Below, piece by piece: positions 18,429-27,180 of a stretch of DNA of 64,000 nt. How positions within the stretch are numbered: the stretch's first letter is position 1; every line of letters begins with the position of its first letter. The position numbers were made by a program, and so were the translations under genes. The notes beneath the pieces were generated by a model. It was not told the DNA's origin. It did not search any database and saw only the letters and a list, made by a program, of their open reading frames with translations. Origin of the DNA: JBFXAF01 sp050184585 (GTDB taxonomy: Bacteria; Pseudomonadota; Alphaproteobacteria; Rhizobiales; Rhizobiaceae); NCBI GenBank assembly GCA_050184585.1, contig JBFXAF010000003.1, forward strand, positions 310,001-374,000. Reading direction: 5' to 3'.

Positions 18429-18863
18429 TCAGGCCTTGCCGGCCTTCTTCTCGATTTCCGCCCTCATCCGGCCCTCCTGCTCGTGCAGTTCCGGCGTCAT
18501 TGCCTCGCCGAAATCCTCGGAATCGAACACCTGGCGGATTTCCACCACCGAGGGCCCGCTCATGGGATTCGGGATGCGCTTCACCCATTCGACCGCCTCG
18601 TCCATCGACTTGAGCTGGAGGATCCAGAAGCCGGCGATCAGCTCCTTGGTCTCCGCGAAGGGCCCGTCGATGACGCTGCGCTTCGGCCCGTCGAACTGGA
18701 CGCGTTTTCCCCGCGAGCTCGGATGCAGTCCCTCGCCGGCCAGCAGCACGCCGGCCTTGACCAGTTCCTCATTGTACTTGCCCATCGCCTCGAGCAGTTC
18801 GGTCGAGGGCATGGCGCCGGATTCGGACTCTGTGTTGGCTTTGACGATCACCATGAATTTCAT
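18429..18863 (-). CDS. DGPF-domain (YCII-related) protein
   Basis: A 144-residue paralogue of the following gene, with GLHPSSRGKRVQF and VIDGPFAETKELIAGFWIL. Here the C-terminal tail is longer and charged (PELHEQEGRMRAEIEKK). It is the first gene of the sigma-factor operon; AAGGAAGG lies just upstream of ATG 18863. Two more family members occur at 33668-34078 and 36908-37225, so this short region holds four copies. A shared ancestor by duplication is likely. Function unknown. Confidence 0.88.
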   Translation of the reverse strand: MKFMVIVKANTESESGAMPSTELLEAMGKYNEELVKAGVLLAGEGLHPSSRGKRVQFDGPKRSVIDGPFAETKELIAGFWILQLKSMDEAVEWVKRIPNPMSGPSVVEIRQVFDSEDFGEAMTPELHEQEGRMRAEIEKKAGKA

Positions 18864-19090
18864 AGCTTTTTCCTTCCTTGGCTGGAGCCGGCCCCGAGCA
18901 CGCCAGAGATGGGGCGCCGTGCCGCTCTGTCCACACGACGATCGGGCGGAGTGGGAATCGACACGGGCGTCGGAATTTTTCTCGCCACGGTGACCTGATA
19001 CCGTCGGTCGCCGGAACACGGTTATATGGCTTCAAGGAAATGGGCTGTATACTCAAGAAGTTCGCTCGGCCGTTATTCAACGGATGCCAG

Positions 19091-19402
19091 ATGCAGTCTT
19101 ACGATCGCAGCCAACGGCTCAAATATCTGTATGCCCGCGAGACGGCGGCGCGATTGATCGCGAATCCCGCTCTGGTTGAGAGAGCTAGAGAGTATCTTAC
19201 GACAAAGATCGCCCCAAACCCGAGGTTGAGAAGCTATTACGTCCTGTGGCGGGCGTTGATCGAGCGGCCTGCCGACGAGATCGCAGAACGGCTGCTGGCG
19301 GATACGGCCGAAGGCGAGAAGCTGAGAGACAGTATGCCGGTTTTCGATACCATCGAAGGCGCGGACCGCGACCGGCTCCTTCGACAGTCCCGGGATGCTT
19401 AG
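19091..19402 (+). CDS. Hypothetical protein preceding a nucleotidyltransferase-like gene (possible antitoxin)
   Basis: A 103-residue, mainly helical protein. It begins MQSYDRSQRLKYLYARETAARLI and contains RSYYVLWRALIERPADEIAERLL and DTAEGEKLRDSMPVF. I know similar small proteins placed directly before DUF6036-type nucleotidyltransferases, but no tested function. Its last codons overlap the next gene by eight bases (GATGCTTAG), a layout typical of toxin-antitoxin pairs. Start 19091 is the family-like one; the frame is open upstream to 18878, and an ATG at 19040 has AAGGA too close to use. AT content is higher than in its neighbours, suggesting acquisition. Confidence 0.6.
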   Translation: MQSYDRSQRLKYLYARETAARLIANPALVERAREYLTTKIAPNPRLRSYYVLWRALIERPADEIAERLLADTAEGEKLRDSMPVFDTIEGADRDRLLRQSRDA

Positions 19403-19942
19403 AAACCTGCAGCAGGTTCTTCATGCCGCTCGCGCTGTCAGCAACGTGACCGGCAGCATGGAACTCGTTGTCGTCGGCTCGGCGCTGCGATCGCCTCAAG
19501 AGGGGAGTTGGAGGAGACGGCATTCGGAACGGTCGATGTCGACATCTTCAGCCTCGACATTTCGGATGAAGAGCAATTCACCGACGATGCCGAGGTGATC
19601 GGCCAGAGTTCGACGTTCCATGATACTTTCGGCTATCACGCGGATGGCGTGGGACGCCTGACGGCGCTGATGCCCACCGACTGGCAGTCGCGAGCTGAAA
19701 AGATGGACATACCCGGTGCGCAAGGCGCGGTGCTTTGGGTCCCCGATGTCAATGATGTCGCATTGGCGAAGATGTGCGCCTGGCGCGATAAGGACAGGGA
19801 GTGGCTGGAGGCGGCGATCCGCGACAAGGTCATTGCCGTGGGAGCCATGAGATCAAGGCTTGCCGACATAGTCCAAACGGATCACACGCCTTCCCTGAGC
19901 GAACTCTCGAGACGCCTCGATTGGCTCGAACCGCCAAAATGA
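19395..19942 (+). pseudogene. DUF6036-like nucleotidyltransferase, frameshifted
   Basis: Two overlapping frames together give one protein of about 180 residues. The first, from ATG 19395, reads LQQVLHAARAVSNVTGSMELVVVGSA. The second continues AIASRGELEETAFGTVDVDIFSLDIS from about 19487 to the stop at 19942. The VVVGS turn and the later DVDIF acidic motif are the nucleotidyltransferase core of AbiEii/DUF6036-like proteins, and SSTFHDTFGYHADGVGR and AKMCAWRDKDREWL also fit. The switch lies in the stretch 19480-19490 (TCGGCGCTGCG), consistent with two extra bases or one missing. It could be a true pseudogene, a sequencing error, or less likely programmed frameshifting. A TTG at 19508 could start the second part alone, but this would lose the catalytic N terminus. 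Confidence 0.62.
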
Positions 19943-20021
19943 CACGATCGGCGCTGGTCATTGACATCGCAGCCAACCTTCGCCACCTCAGGGCAGTTTT
20001 CCAGGTGGTCAGGCGCCGGCA

Positions 20022-21272
20022 ATGACCGGGTACTTCTCCTCACCCTTTCCGCGCCGCCGATCGGTCGGCGTCGACGTCGGCGGCGTGATGGTCGGCGGCG
20101 ACGCGCCCGTGGTCGTCCAGTCGATGACCAACACCGACACGGCCGACATCGACCAGACCGTCGCCCAGGTCGCGGCGCTGCACAAGGCCGGCTCCGAGAT
20201 CGTGCGCATCACGGTCGACCGCGACGAGAGCGCGGCCGCCGTTCCGGCCATCCGGGAGCGGCTCGACCGCGTCGGCATCGATGTGCCGCTGGTCGGCGAT
20301 TTCCACTATATCGGTCACAAGCTGCTCGCCGACCACCCGGCCTGCGCGGAGGCGCTGGCGAAATACCGCATCAATCCCGGCAATGTCGGCTTCAAGGACA
20401 AGAAGGACCGGCAGTTCGCGGCGATCGTCGAGACGGCGATCCGTTACGGCAAGCCGGTGCGCATCGGCGTCAACTGGGGTTCGCTCGACCAGGAACTGCT
20501 CACCGCTCTGATGGACGAGAACCAGAGGAACGGCTCGCCGCTCACTGCCGGCCAGGTCACGCGCGAGGCGATCGTGCGGTCAGCGCTCATCTCCGCGGAA
20601 ACGGCGGAGGAGATCGGCCTGCCCCGCGACCGCATCATCCTGTCGGCCAAGGTGAGCCAGGTCCAGGACCTCGTCGCGGTCTACACCGAGCTCGCGAAGC
20701 GCTCGGATCATGCGCTGCATCTCGGCCTCACCGAGGCCGGCATGGGCTCGAAGGGCATCGTCGCCTCATCGGCAGCGATGGGCATCCTGCTCCAGCAGGG
20801 CATCGGTGACACCATCCGCGTTTCGCTGACGCCCGAGCCCGGCGGCGACCGCACCCGCGAGGTCCAGGTCGCCCAGGAACTTCTCCAGACCATGGGCTTC
20901 CGCCAGTTCGTGCCCGTGGTCGCCGCCTGCCCCGGCTGCGGGCGGACGACATCCACCGTGTTCCAGGAACTGGCCCAGTCGATCGAGAGGGATCTGCGCA
21001 GGAACATGCCGGTATGGCGTGAGAAGTATCCGGGCGTCGAGGAACTGAAGGTCGCCGTCATGGGATGCATCGTCAACGGCCCGGGCGAATCCAAGCATGC
21101 CGACATCGGCATATCGCTTCCCGGCACCGGCGAGATGCCGGCCGCGCCGGTCTTCGTCGACGGCCGCAAGGCGGTCACGCTGAGGGGACCGTCCATCGCC
21201 CAGGACTTCGAGAAGATGGTTTCCGACTATGTCGAGAAACGGTTCGGCGCCGGCCGTGCGGCGGCTGAATAG
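20022..21272 (+). CDS. ispG: 4-hydroxy-3-methylbut-2-en-1-yl diphosphate synthase (flavodoxin)
   Basis: A 416-residue IspG/GcpE that makes HMBPP from MEcPP in the non-mevalonate isoprenoid pathway. The TIM-barrel part has VQSMTNTDTADIDQTV and YRINPGNVGFKDKKD. The 4Fe-4S ligands are Cys303 and Cys306 in AACPGCGRT and Cys349 in MGCIVNGPGESKHADIG. Length and motifs are normal. It overlaps the start of the lytic transglycosylase gene that follows. A second isoprenoid enzyme, ispA, lies 3.3 kb downstream on the other strand. Confidence 0.97.
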   Translation: MTGYFSSPFPRRRSVGVDVGGVMVGGDAPVVVQSMTNTDTADIDQTVAQVAALHKAGSEIVRITVDRDESAAAVPAIRERLDRVGIDVPLVGDFHYIGHKLLADHPACAEALAKYRINPGNVGFKDKKDRQFAAIVETAIRYGKPVRIGVNWGSLDQELLTALMDENQRNGSPLTAGQVTREAIVRSALISAETAEEIGLPRDRIILSAKVSQVQDLVAVYTELAKRSDHALHLGLTEAGMGSKGIVASSAAMGILLQQGIGDTIRVSLTPEPGGDRTREVQVAQELLQTMGFRQFVPVVAACPGCGRTTSTVFQELAQSIERDLRRNMPVWREKYPGVEELKVAVMGCIVNGPGESKHADIGISLPGTGEMPAAPVFVDGRKAVTLRGPSIAQDFEKMVSDYVEKRFGAGRAAAE

Positions 21273-22116
21273 GCTCCTCGCCGCGTTCGCCGCGCTGGCG
21301 ATTCTGGCTCCGTCGGCCCTGAGGGCGGACCCTCCGCGCCGCCCGGACATTCCCGTCACGACCGGCCGCATCTGCCACCTGATCGAGATCCATGCCGACC
21401 GGCACGACCTGCCCCGGGATTTCTTCGCCCGCTTGATCTGGAAGGAGAGCCGCTTCGATCCCAACGCGGTCAGCCCCGCCGGCGCGGAGGGCATCGCCCA
21501 GTTCATGCCCGGCACCGCGGCGATGCGTGGTCTCGACGACAGCTTCGACGTCGAGAAGGCCATTCCGGCCTCGGCGGCCTATCTCGGCGAACTCAATCGC
21601 GGCTTCGGCAATCTCGGTCTGGCGGCCGCCGCCTACAATGCCGGCGAGAACCGAGTCTCGCGCTGGCTTTCTCGCGGCGGATACCTTCCGATGGAGACAG
21701 AAGGCTACGTTTTGGACGTCATGGGAGAGCCTGTGAACAAATTCGCGGACGTTTCGTACCGCGGAATCGTTCATCCTCTTGATCTGAAAACGGATTTCCG
21801 ACGCGCCTGTCGCGACCTGCCGACAATTCGGTCCACCACCGTCGCCATGGCCTCCATCCACGCGAAGCCCTGGGGCGTGCAGGTTGCGGGCAATTTCCGG
21901 CGCGCCGCCGCGCTGAAGCAGTGGAGCATGGTGAAGGCCCGGCACGCCCCGCTGCTCGGTGACCGCGAGCCCGTGGTGAGCCGCGTGCGCTCGACCTTCG
22001 CCCGGGCCGGCATCTACGCGGTGCGGATCGGCGCCGACGATCGAGCCGAGGCCGACCGCCTGTGCGGTGCGTTGAGGCGCTCCGGCGGCGCCTGCGTTGT
22101 GCTCAGAAACCGCTGA
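21256..22116 (+). CDS. Lytic transglycosylase with C-terminal SPOR-like region
   Basis: A secreted SLT-family murein lyase of about 286 residues. A signal peptide (RRLNRLLAAFAALAILAPSALRA) is followed by IWKESRFDPNAVSP, with the catalytic glutamate, and then GAEGIAQFMPGTAAMRG and AAAAYNAGENRVSRWL. The last 80 residues (KPWGVQVAGNF...AVRIGADDRAEADRLCGALRRSG) resemble a SPOR domain, which binds denuded septal peptidoglycan, suggesting division-linked action. I favour GTG 21256; ATG 21229 adds nine residues. It overlaps ispG by 17 bases. Convergent with the hybrid kinase, stops four bases apart. Confidence 0.88.
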   Translation: MRRLNRLLAAFAALAILAPSALRADPPRRPDIPVTTGRICHLIEIHADRHDLPRDFFARLIWKESRFDPNAVSPAGAEGIAQFMPGTAAMRGLDDSFDVEKAIPASAAYLGELNRGFGNLGLAAAAYNAGENRVSRWLSRGGYLPMETEGYVLDVMGEPVNKFADVSYRGIVHPLDLKTDFRRACRDLPTIRSTTVAMASIHAKPWGVQVAGNFRRAAALKQWSMVKARHAPLLGDREPVVSRVRSTFARAGIYAVRIGADDRAEADRLCGALRRSGGACVVLRNR

Positions 22117-22119
22117 GAA

Positions 22120-24465
22120 CTAAGCGCTTTTCGCCATCGGTGGAGCATCGGACAGCCAGGCGGCGATCTTGGAGCTCAGCTTGTCCGGGGAGACCGGCTT
22201 GGGCAGATAGTCGTCCATGCCGGCCTCGATGCACTTGTCGCGATCACCCTTGAGCGCATGCGCCGTCACACCGATGATCGGCGTCTGCTCGCCGCGCTGC
22301 GCCTCCCATTTGCGGATCGCGCGGCAGGCCTCGTAGCCGTTCATCTCGGGCATCGAAACGTCCATGAGGATCAGCTTGGGCTTGAGGAGCCGATGCATCT
22401 CGACGGCCGTGCGCCCGTTTCCGGCTATCCGATAGGATAGGCCGAGGCCGTTCAGGATCTGGCCGAAGACCAGTTGGTTCACCTCATTGTCCTCGGCGAT
22501 CAGGATGTCGACCTGCTGCCCACCCGACGGCTGAGCAAAATCTCGCATGTCGGTAACCGCGGTCGGCACGGAGGTCGCCGCGTTGATCGTCGTGTAGGCG
22601 GGTCGCGAGACGGCCTCCTGGGCGGCGCGTACGAATGTCGCCTTCCCGCCGGCGGAGCGGCCTTTCTGGATGACGGTTATCACCGTTCCGAGCAGAGCCG
22701 AGGAACGCGCGGGTTTGGTCAGGTGGGCGGCTATGCCGAAGTCGAGGACGAGCTTCGAGAAGTCGACCTGGTCGACCGAGGTGAGCAACACCACCGGGAT
22801 GCTCTGGGTGCGCGAGTCCGAAGCCATCGCCTTCGCCACGTCGGCCCCGTTCATGCCCGGCATCTGGTAGTCGAGGATCACGCAGTCTATGCGTGCGCCC
22901 AGTTGCGCGGCGCGGTCGAGGAAGGCGAGCCCCATCGCCCCGCTTTCGGCGGCGGCGCAATCGAATCCCCAGTTCTTCAGCTGTTCCAGCAGGATCTGGC
23001 GGTTGACGGCGTTGTCGTCGATGACCAGCACGCGCGCGCCCGTCACGTCGACCGGAACCGGCGCGGCCGGCGCCTCCTCCGCGTGGACCGGCAGGGGCGC
23101 GGTGAACCAGAACACCGAGCCACGGCCGACCTGGCTCTCGACGCCCATGCGGCCACCCATGAGGTCGACGAGGCGGGCGGCGATCGCGAGACCGAGCCCG
23201 GTGCCTTCGTGCCGGCGCGTCGAACTCGAATCGACCTGCGCGAACTTCTCGAAGACCGACTCCAGCTTGTCGGCGGGAATTCCGATGCCCGTATCCTCGA
23301 CGCGAACGTGAAGATGCGAGACGCCGTCCCTGGCCTCGCCCGCCACGTCGACGAGAACGTGCCCCTTCTCCGTGAACTTCACGGCGTTGCCGAGCAGATT
23401 GGTCAGTATCTGGCGCAGCCGGCCGACATCGCCGATCAGCATTGCCGGCAGACGCGGGTCGACGCGCACGATGAGTTCGAGATTCTTTTCGGCCACCCTC
23501 GCCGAAATCAGCGTCGCCACGTCCTCGACAGCCTCGGCAAGCTTGAAGGGCGCCGGATCGAGCGTCAGCTGTCCGGCATTGATCTTCGAGAAGTCGAGAA
23601 TGTCGTTGATGATGGTCAGCAAGGCGTTGCCCGACTTCACGATGACGTCGGTGAAGGTCTTCTGCCGCGTGGTGAGTTCGGTCTTGTTGAGAAGTTCCGC
23701 CATGCCGAGCACGCCGTTCATCGGCGTCCTGATCTCGTGGCTCATGTTGGCGAGGAACTCAGACTTGGCGCGGTCGGCGGCTTCGGCCTTGAAGAGCGCC
23801 GACTCCGACTCCTCGAAGGCGCGCTTGATCGCCCGTTCCATCGGGCGGAAGATCCACATCGCGACGACGCCGAGAACCAGCAGCAGCAGGCCGCCGGCCC
23901 AGAGCAGCGTGCGTCCGCCACTCCGTTCCGCCATCCGACGTTCTTCCTCCATCGCCGTCCGGGCGCGCACCAGCATGGGCTGGGCGAAGAGATCATTCTG
24001 GTTCTTGATCGCGCGGGCGCTCCATTCGTCCCACTTCTCCGCCGATGCGAGGAGGCCGAGATTCTTGACGATGTCGCGCGCGGTCCAGAAGAGGTCGCCG
24101 TTGATCGACGCGGCGTCGATCTCGTCGACCGTCTTCGTCTCGAGGTCCGGCCGGATCGCGGCGACTTCGTTCTCCAGTATCTGGATGCCTATCGATATGC
24201 GTTCGACGTGGCCCCAGGCCGCGCTTGCGAGTTCGGACCGCGTCTCGGCCCGCCAGTTGCTCGTCGTCTGCTCGGCGAAGCTCGACGCATTACGCAGGTC
24301 CCGCATCAGCGCGACGATATGCGTGCCGAGTTCGTCCACGGCGCGCTGGTGGCCGTTGATGGCGTTGAGTGAGAAAAGGATTGCCGCCGATGACGCCGCG
24401 AAGGCGACCAGACCCGACACATAGCGGATCCGCACCGAGCGGATGAAGGACGAATACTTGGACAA
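22120..24465 (-). CDS. Hybrid sensor histidine kinase with two receiver domains
   Basis: A 781-residue membrane sensor. TM1 is at about residues 15-33 and TM2 at about 188-207, enclosing a helical periplasmic region of about 150 residues. H-box SHEIRTPMNG has its phospho-His at 243. ATPase motifs are NLLGNAVKFTEKG, DTGIGIP and GTGLGLAIA. Receiver 1 (about 480-600) has VLVIDDN and DYQMPGMNG; receiver 2 (about 650-775) has ILIAEDNEVNQ and MDVSMPEMNGYEA. Both keep the phospho-acceptor Asp. There is no Hpt domain, so a separate phosphotransferase is needed. Orphan: no regulator gene is adjacent. The signal is unknown. Confidence 0.93.
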   Translation of the reverse strand: MSKYSSFIRSVRIRYVSGLVAFAASSAAILFSLNAINGHQRAVDELGTHIVALMRDLRNASSFAEQTTSNWRAETRSELASAAWGHVERISIGIQILENEVAAIRPDLETKTVDEIDAASINGDLFWTARDIVKNLGLLASAEKWDEWSARAIKNQNDLFAQPMLVRARTAMEEERRMAERSGGRTLLWAGGLLLLVLGVVAMWIFRPMERAIKRAFEESESALFKAEAADRAKSEFLANMSHEIRTPMNGVLGMAELLNKTELTTRQKTFTDVIVKSGNALLTIINDILDFSKINAGQLTLDPAPFKLAEAVEDVATLISARVAEKNLELIVRVDPRLPAMLIGDVGRLRQILTNLLGNAVKFTEKGHVLVDVAGEARDGVSHLHVRVEDTGIGIPADKLESVFEKFAQVDSSSTRRHEGTGLGLAIAARLVDLMGGRMGVESQVGRGSVFWFTAPLPVHAEEAPAAPVPVDVTGARVLVIDDNAVNRQILLEQLKNWGFDCAAAESGAMGLAFLDRAAQLGARIDCVILDYQMPGMNGADVAKAMASDSRTQSIPVVLLTSVDQVDFSKLVLDFGIAAHLTKPARSSALLGTVITVIQKGRSAGGKATFVRAAQEAVSRPAYTTINAATSVPTAVTDMRDFAQPSGGQQVDILIAEDNEVNQLVFGQILNGLGLSYRIAGNGRTAVEMHRLLKPKLILMDVSMPEMNGYEACRAIRKWEAQRGEQTPIIGVTAHALKGDRDKCIEAGMDDYLPKPVSPDKLSSKIAAWLSDAPPMAKSA

Positions 24466-24560
24466 GGAACGCGCCCCGCTCTCGACATACGCAATTTGAG
24501 CGCCTGCGATTACGAAGCATTACCATTAAGATTTGGTTCTTGAGCGGCCCGGAGGCAGGC

Positions 24561-25472
24561 TCAGTTCGGCCTTTCGGCCACGAATCGCGCGGCCTGCCTC
24601 AGCATGTCCGCGCGCTCGCCGAAGGGTGCGAGCAGATTCTCCGCCTGGCCAACCAGGCCGCCAAGCTGCCGGCGGGCCCAGTCGGTGCCGTGCAAGGCGG
24701 GCAGGGTGGCCTTGCCGCGAGCCGCGTCCTTCCCGACCGCCTTGCCGAGGCGTTTCGTGTCCGCGGTCAGATCGAGCAGGTCGTCGGCGAGCTGGAACGC
24801 AAGGCCGATAGCCGACCCGAATTCGGCGATCCGTTCGCGATCGGCCAACTGCGCGCGGGCGATGATCGCACCGGCCTCGCAGGCGAAACGGATGAGGGCT
24901 CCAGTCTTCATGGCCTGGAGCCGGACGATCCCGGCCTCGTCCGGCGCTACGCGCTCCGCCTCGAGATCGAGCGCCTGTCCGCCGGCCATGCCCCCGATCC
25001 CGGCCGAGCGCGCCAGCATGGTGACGAGTTCGACCCGGGCGTCGGCCGGAAGCGATGTCGCCGGCGCCGCGATGATGTCGAACGCGAAAGTGAGAAGGCT
25101 GTCGCCCGCCAATATGGCGGTCGCCTCGTCGAAGGCGCGATGAACCGTTGGTTTGCCTCGTCTGAGATCGTCGTCGTCCATGGCGGGAAGATCGTCGTGG
25201 ATCAGCGAATAGCAGTGCACGCATTCGAGAGCGGCCGCGACCCGGAGGACCGCTTCGCCTTCGCAATCGAAGAGAGCCGCGCTCTCGACCACAAGGAATG
25301 GGCGCAGGCGCTTGCCGCCGTTCAGGACGCCGTGCCTCATCGCCGCCAGCAGCCGCTCCGGCCGCGTGATCTCACCGGATGCGGATCGCTCGCCGAGGAG
25401 TGTGTCGAGCATCGCCTCGATCTCGAGCGCCCTTCGCGCCAGAGTCGTCTCGAATGTGCCCGCTCCGGTCAT
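24561..25472 (-). CDS. ispA: Polyprenyl synthetase (farnesyl-diphosphate synthase type)
   Basis: A 303-residue trans-prenyltransferase condensing IPP with allylic diphosphates. The first aspartate motif is DDLPAMDDDDLRRGKPT, of the DDx4D kind seen in bacterial short-chain synthases. The second is QLADDLLD. LLAAMRHGVLNGGKRLRPF is the IPP-binding region. Length and motifs fit IspA-type FPP synthase; GGPP synthesis is possible. Divergent from mtgA with 123 bases between. Confidence 0.92.
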   Translation of the reverse strand: MTGAGTFETTLARRALEIEAMLDTLLGERSASGEITRPERLLAAMRHGVLNGGKRLRPFLVVESAALFDCEGEAVLRVAAALECVHCYSLIHDDLPAMDDDDLRRGKPTVHRAFDEATAILAGDSLLTFAFDIIAAPATSLPADARVELVTMLARSAGIGGMAGGQALDLEAERVAPDEAGIVRLQAMKTGALIRFACEAGAIIARAQLADRERIAEFGSAIGLAFQLADDLLDLTADTKRLGKAVGKDAARGKATLPALHGTDWARRQLGGLVGQAENLLAPFGERADMLRQAARFVAERPN

Positions 25473-25595
25473 GGCGCGGAGCGGTATCCGAGGCCCGGAC
25501 GTTGCGCAAGCAGTCCCACCCGACTATTGCCTCCCGAGAGCAAGCTGGGATCGAATGTGAGCGGACCTGCGGTCGAACCCGAGAAGGAAGGGCTT

Positions 25596-26315
25596 GTGGC
25601 GCCGTCCAAGGCAGGGAAGAGACGCCGCATGGGTGTCCGCGGCTGGCTGCGCACGGCGTTCATCGTCGCGGTCGTTCTCGCCCTTGTCCCCGCGACCCTT
25701 ACCTTCGCCTACAAGCCGGGTTTCGTGCATCCCGTGTCGACCCTCATGCTGAAGGACCTCGTCACCTTCCAGGGCTACGACCGCCGATGGGCGCCGTTGA
25801 GCGACATTGCACCGGTGCTCGTGCGCTCGGTGGTGATGTCGGAGGACGGCCAGTTCTGCTGGCACCGCGGCGTCGACTGGGCCGAGCTCAACGCCGTCGT
25901 GGAGGACTTCCTCGCCGGTGAAGGCGCGCGCGGCGCGTCGACGATCCCGATGCAGACGGTCAAGAACCTGTTCCTGTGGCACCGTCCGTTCGGCTCGGTC
26001 CGCAAGTTGGTCGAACTGCCGATCGCCATCTGGTTCGACTACTGGGTGTCGAAACGGCGGATCATGGAAATCTATCTCAACATCGCCGAATGGGGCCCGG
26101 GCATCTATGGAATCGAGGCCGCCGCCCAACACCATTTCGGCCGTTCGGCCGCCAAGCTGAACGCGCGCCAGGCCGCGCTGCTGGCGGTGACGCTTCCCAA
26201 CCCGCTCGGGCGCGATCCCGCAAATCCCTCGGCGGGGATGCGCCGGCTGGCCGCGGCGATCGAGAAGCGGGCGGCCGGGGCCGGCGCCCACGTCGCCTGC
26301 CTCGAGCTCGGATGA
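25596..26315 (+). CDS. mtgA: Monofunctional biosynthetic peptidoglycan transglycosylase
   Basis: A 239-residue GT51 enzyme that polymerises lipid II into glycan strands. One membrane anchor (about residues 17-37) precedes the catalytic domain: SEDGQFCWHRGVDW with the catalytic Glu, then ASTIPMQTVKNLFLW, and RRIMEIYLNIAEWGPGIYGIEAAA. The usual GGSTISQQ reads GASTIPMQ, as in other alphaproteobacterial MtgA. I start at GTG 25596 because AAGGAAGG lies five bases upstream; ATG 25629 is the alternative. Confidence 0.93.
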   Translation: MAPSKAGKRRRMGVRGWLRTAFIVAVVLALVPATLTFAYKPGFVHPVSTLMLKDLVTFQGYDRRWAPLSDIAPVLVRSVVMSEDGQFCWHRGVDWAELNAVVEDFLAGEGARGASTIPMQTVKNLFLWHRPFGSVRKLVELPIAIWFDYWVSKRRIMEIYLNIAEWGPGIYGIEAAAQHHFGRSAAKLNARQAALLAVTLPNPLGRDPANPSAGMRRLAAAIEKRAAGAGAHVACLELG

Positions 26316-26460
26316 GACCGAGGCGTGCGGCAAGATTCTTGGGGTGCGCGACTGGTCAAAGCGGAGCGGCTTGTGTATAGGCACGCGACTTCAATTCCCG
26401 CGGCTCCGGCATGCGGCCCTCTCCGGGGCGGCGCGGACCGTTGATCCGAGAGCGATAGAC

Positions 26461-26643
26461 ATGGCTGTTCCCAAACGAAAGACCTCCCCGTCGAAGCGCG
26501 GCATGCGCCGCTCGGCCGACGCATTGAAGGCCCCGACCTATGTCGAGGACAAGAACTCCGGCGAAATGCGCCGCCCGCATCACATCGACCTGAAGACTGG
26601 CATGTATCGCGGCCGGCAGGTGCTGGACCCCAAGGAAAGCTGA
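26461..26643 (+). CDS. rpmF: 50S ribosomal protein L32
   Basis: A 60-residue bL32, starting MAVPKRKTSPSKRGMRRS and ending in a short charged tail. The alphaproteobacterial form lacks the zinc cysteines, as here. It is followed within 30 bases by a strong terminator, so it is probably transcribed alone from the 145-base region after mtgA. Confidence 0.96.
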   Translation: MAVPKRKTSPSKRGMRRSADALKAPTYVEDKNSGEMRRPHHIDLKTGMYRGRQVLDPKES

Positions 26644-26668
26644 TCGGTCCTAGAAGGCTGGCCAGGGC

Positions 26669-26699
26669 AAGGACCGGACCGGCGCCGGTCCTTTTTCTT
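26669..26699 (+). terminator. Rho-independent terminator of rpmF
   Basis: AAGGACCGG (26669-26677) pairs with CCGGTCCTT (26685-26693) across a 7-base loop, followed by TTTTTCTTT. Stem and U-tract are both good, 25 bases after the rpmF stop. Confidence 0.88.
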
Positions 26700-26775
26700 T
26701 GCGCGTCGGCGCAACGGCCTTGCGCCACGGCCCATGCTGGATGAAAAGACTGCGATCCGAACGAAGGACGCGCCC

Positions 26776-27180
26776 ATGCTCGGCCACGTACCGCTGCTTG
26801 TCATCCCCTTCATTCTCTACAATCTCGGCCTCACCGGCCTGCTCGGCGGCGAGACGGGCGACCTGTGGGGGACGGCGCTGTTCTCGCTCCCCATGATGTC
26901 CGGCGGCGTGTTCCAGCTGACGCTTGGCGACGCGCTGATCCTGCTGGCGCTGATCCTGCTGTTCGTCGAAATGGTGAAGTCGACCCGCACCTCGAATGCC
27001 TCGGTGGTCGATCATCTGCTCTCCACCTTCGTGTTCGTGGCATTCCTGGTCGAGTTCCTGCTGGTCACCGGCGCGGCGCACTCGGTGTTCTTCACCTTGA
27101 TGCTGATCGCGCTGTTCGACGTGCTCGCCGGCTTCGCGATCTCGCTGCGCTCGGCCGGACGCGACGTGACGATAAGTTAG
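26776..27180 (+). CDS. Small integral membrane protein, function unknown
   Basis: A 134-residue, highly hydrophobic protein with four likely transmembrane helices (about residues 4-22, 42-65, 80-97 and 102-122). It has no catalytic motif I recognise. AAGGA lies seven bases before ATG 26776; an upstream ATG at 26734 has no ribosome site. The stop codon TAG is the first three bases of the foldback element 27178-27486. It stands alone between the rpmF terminator and the convergent GlcG-type gene. Confidence 0.75.
   Translation: MLGHVPLLVIPFILYNLGLTGLLGGETGDLWGTALFSLPMMSGGVFQLTLGDALILLALILLFVEMVKSTRTSNASVVDHLLSTFVFVAFLVEFLLVTGAAHSVFFTLMLIALFDVLAGFAISLRSAGRDVTIS

Noticed and set aside
22474..24372. 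632-codon plus-strand frame opposite the hybrid histidine kinase
   Set aside because: A shadow of the kinase gene; no recognisable domain, and the kinase frame has all its motifs.
24540..25595. Upstream extension of the mtgA frame through the whole antisense of ispA
   Set aside because: The part before GTG 25596 is non-conserved and antisense to a real prenyl synthase; the ribosome site is at 25583-25590.
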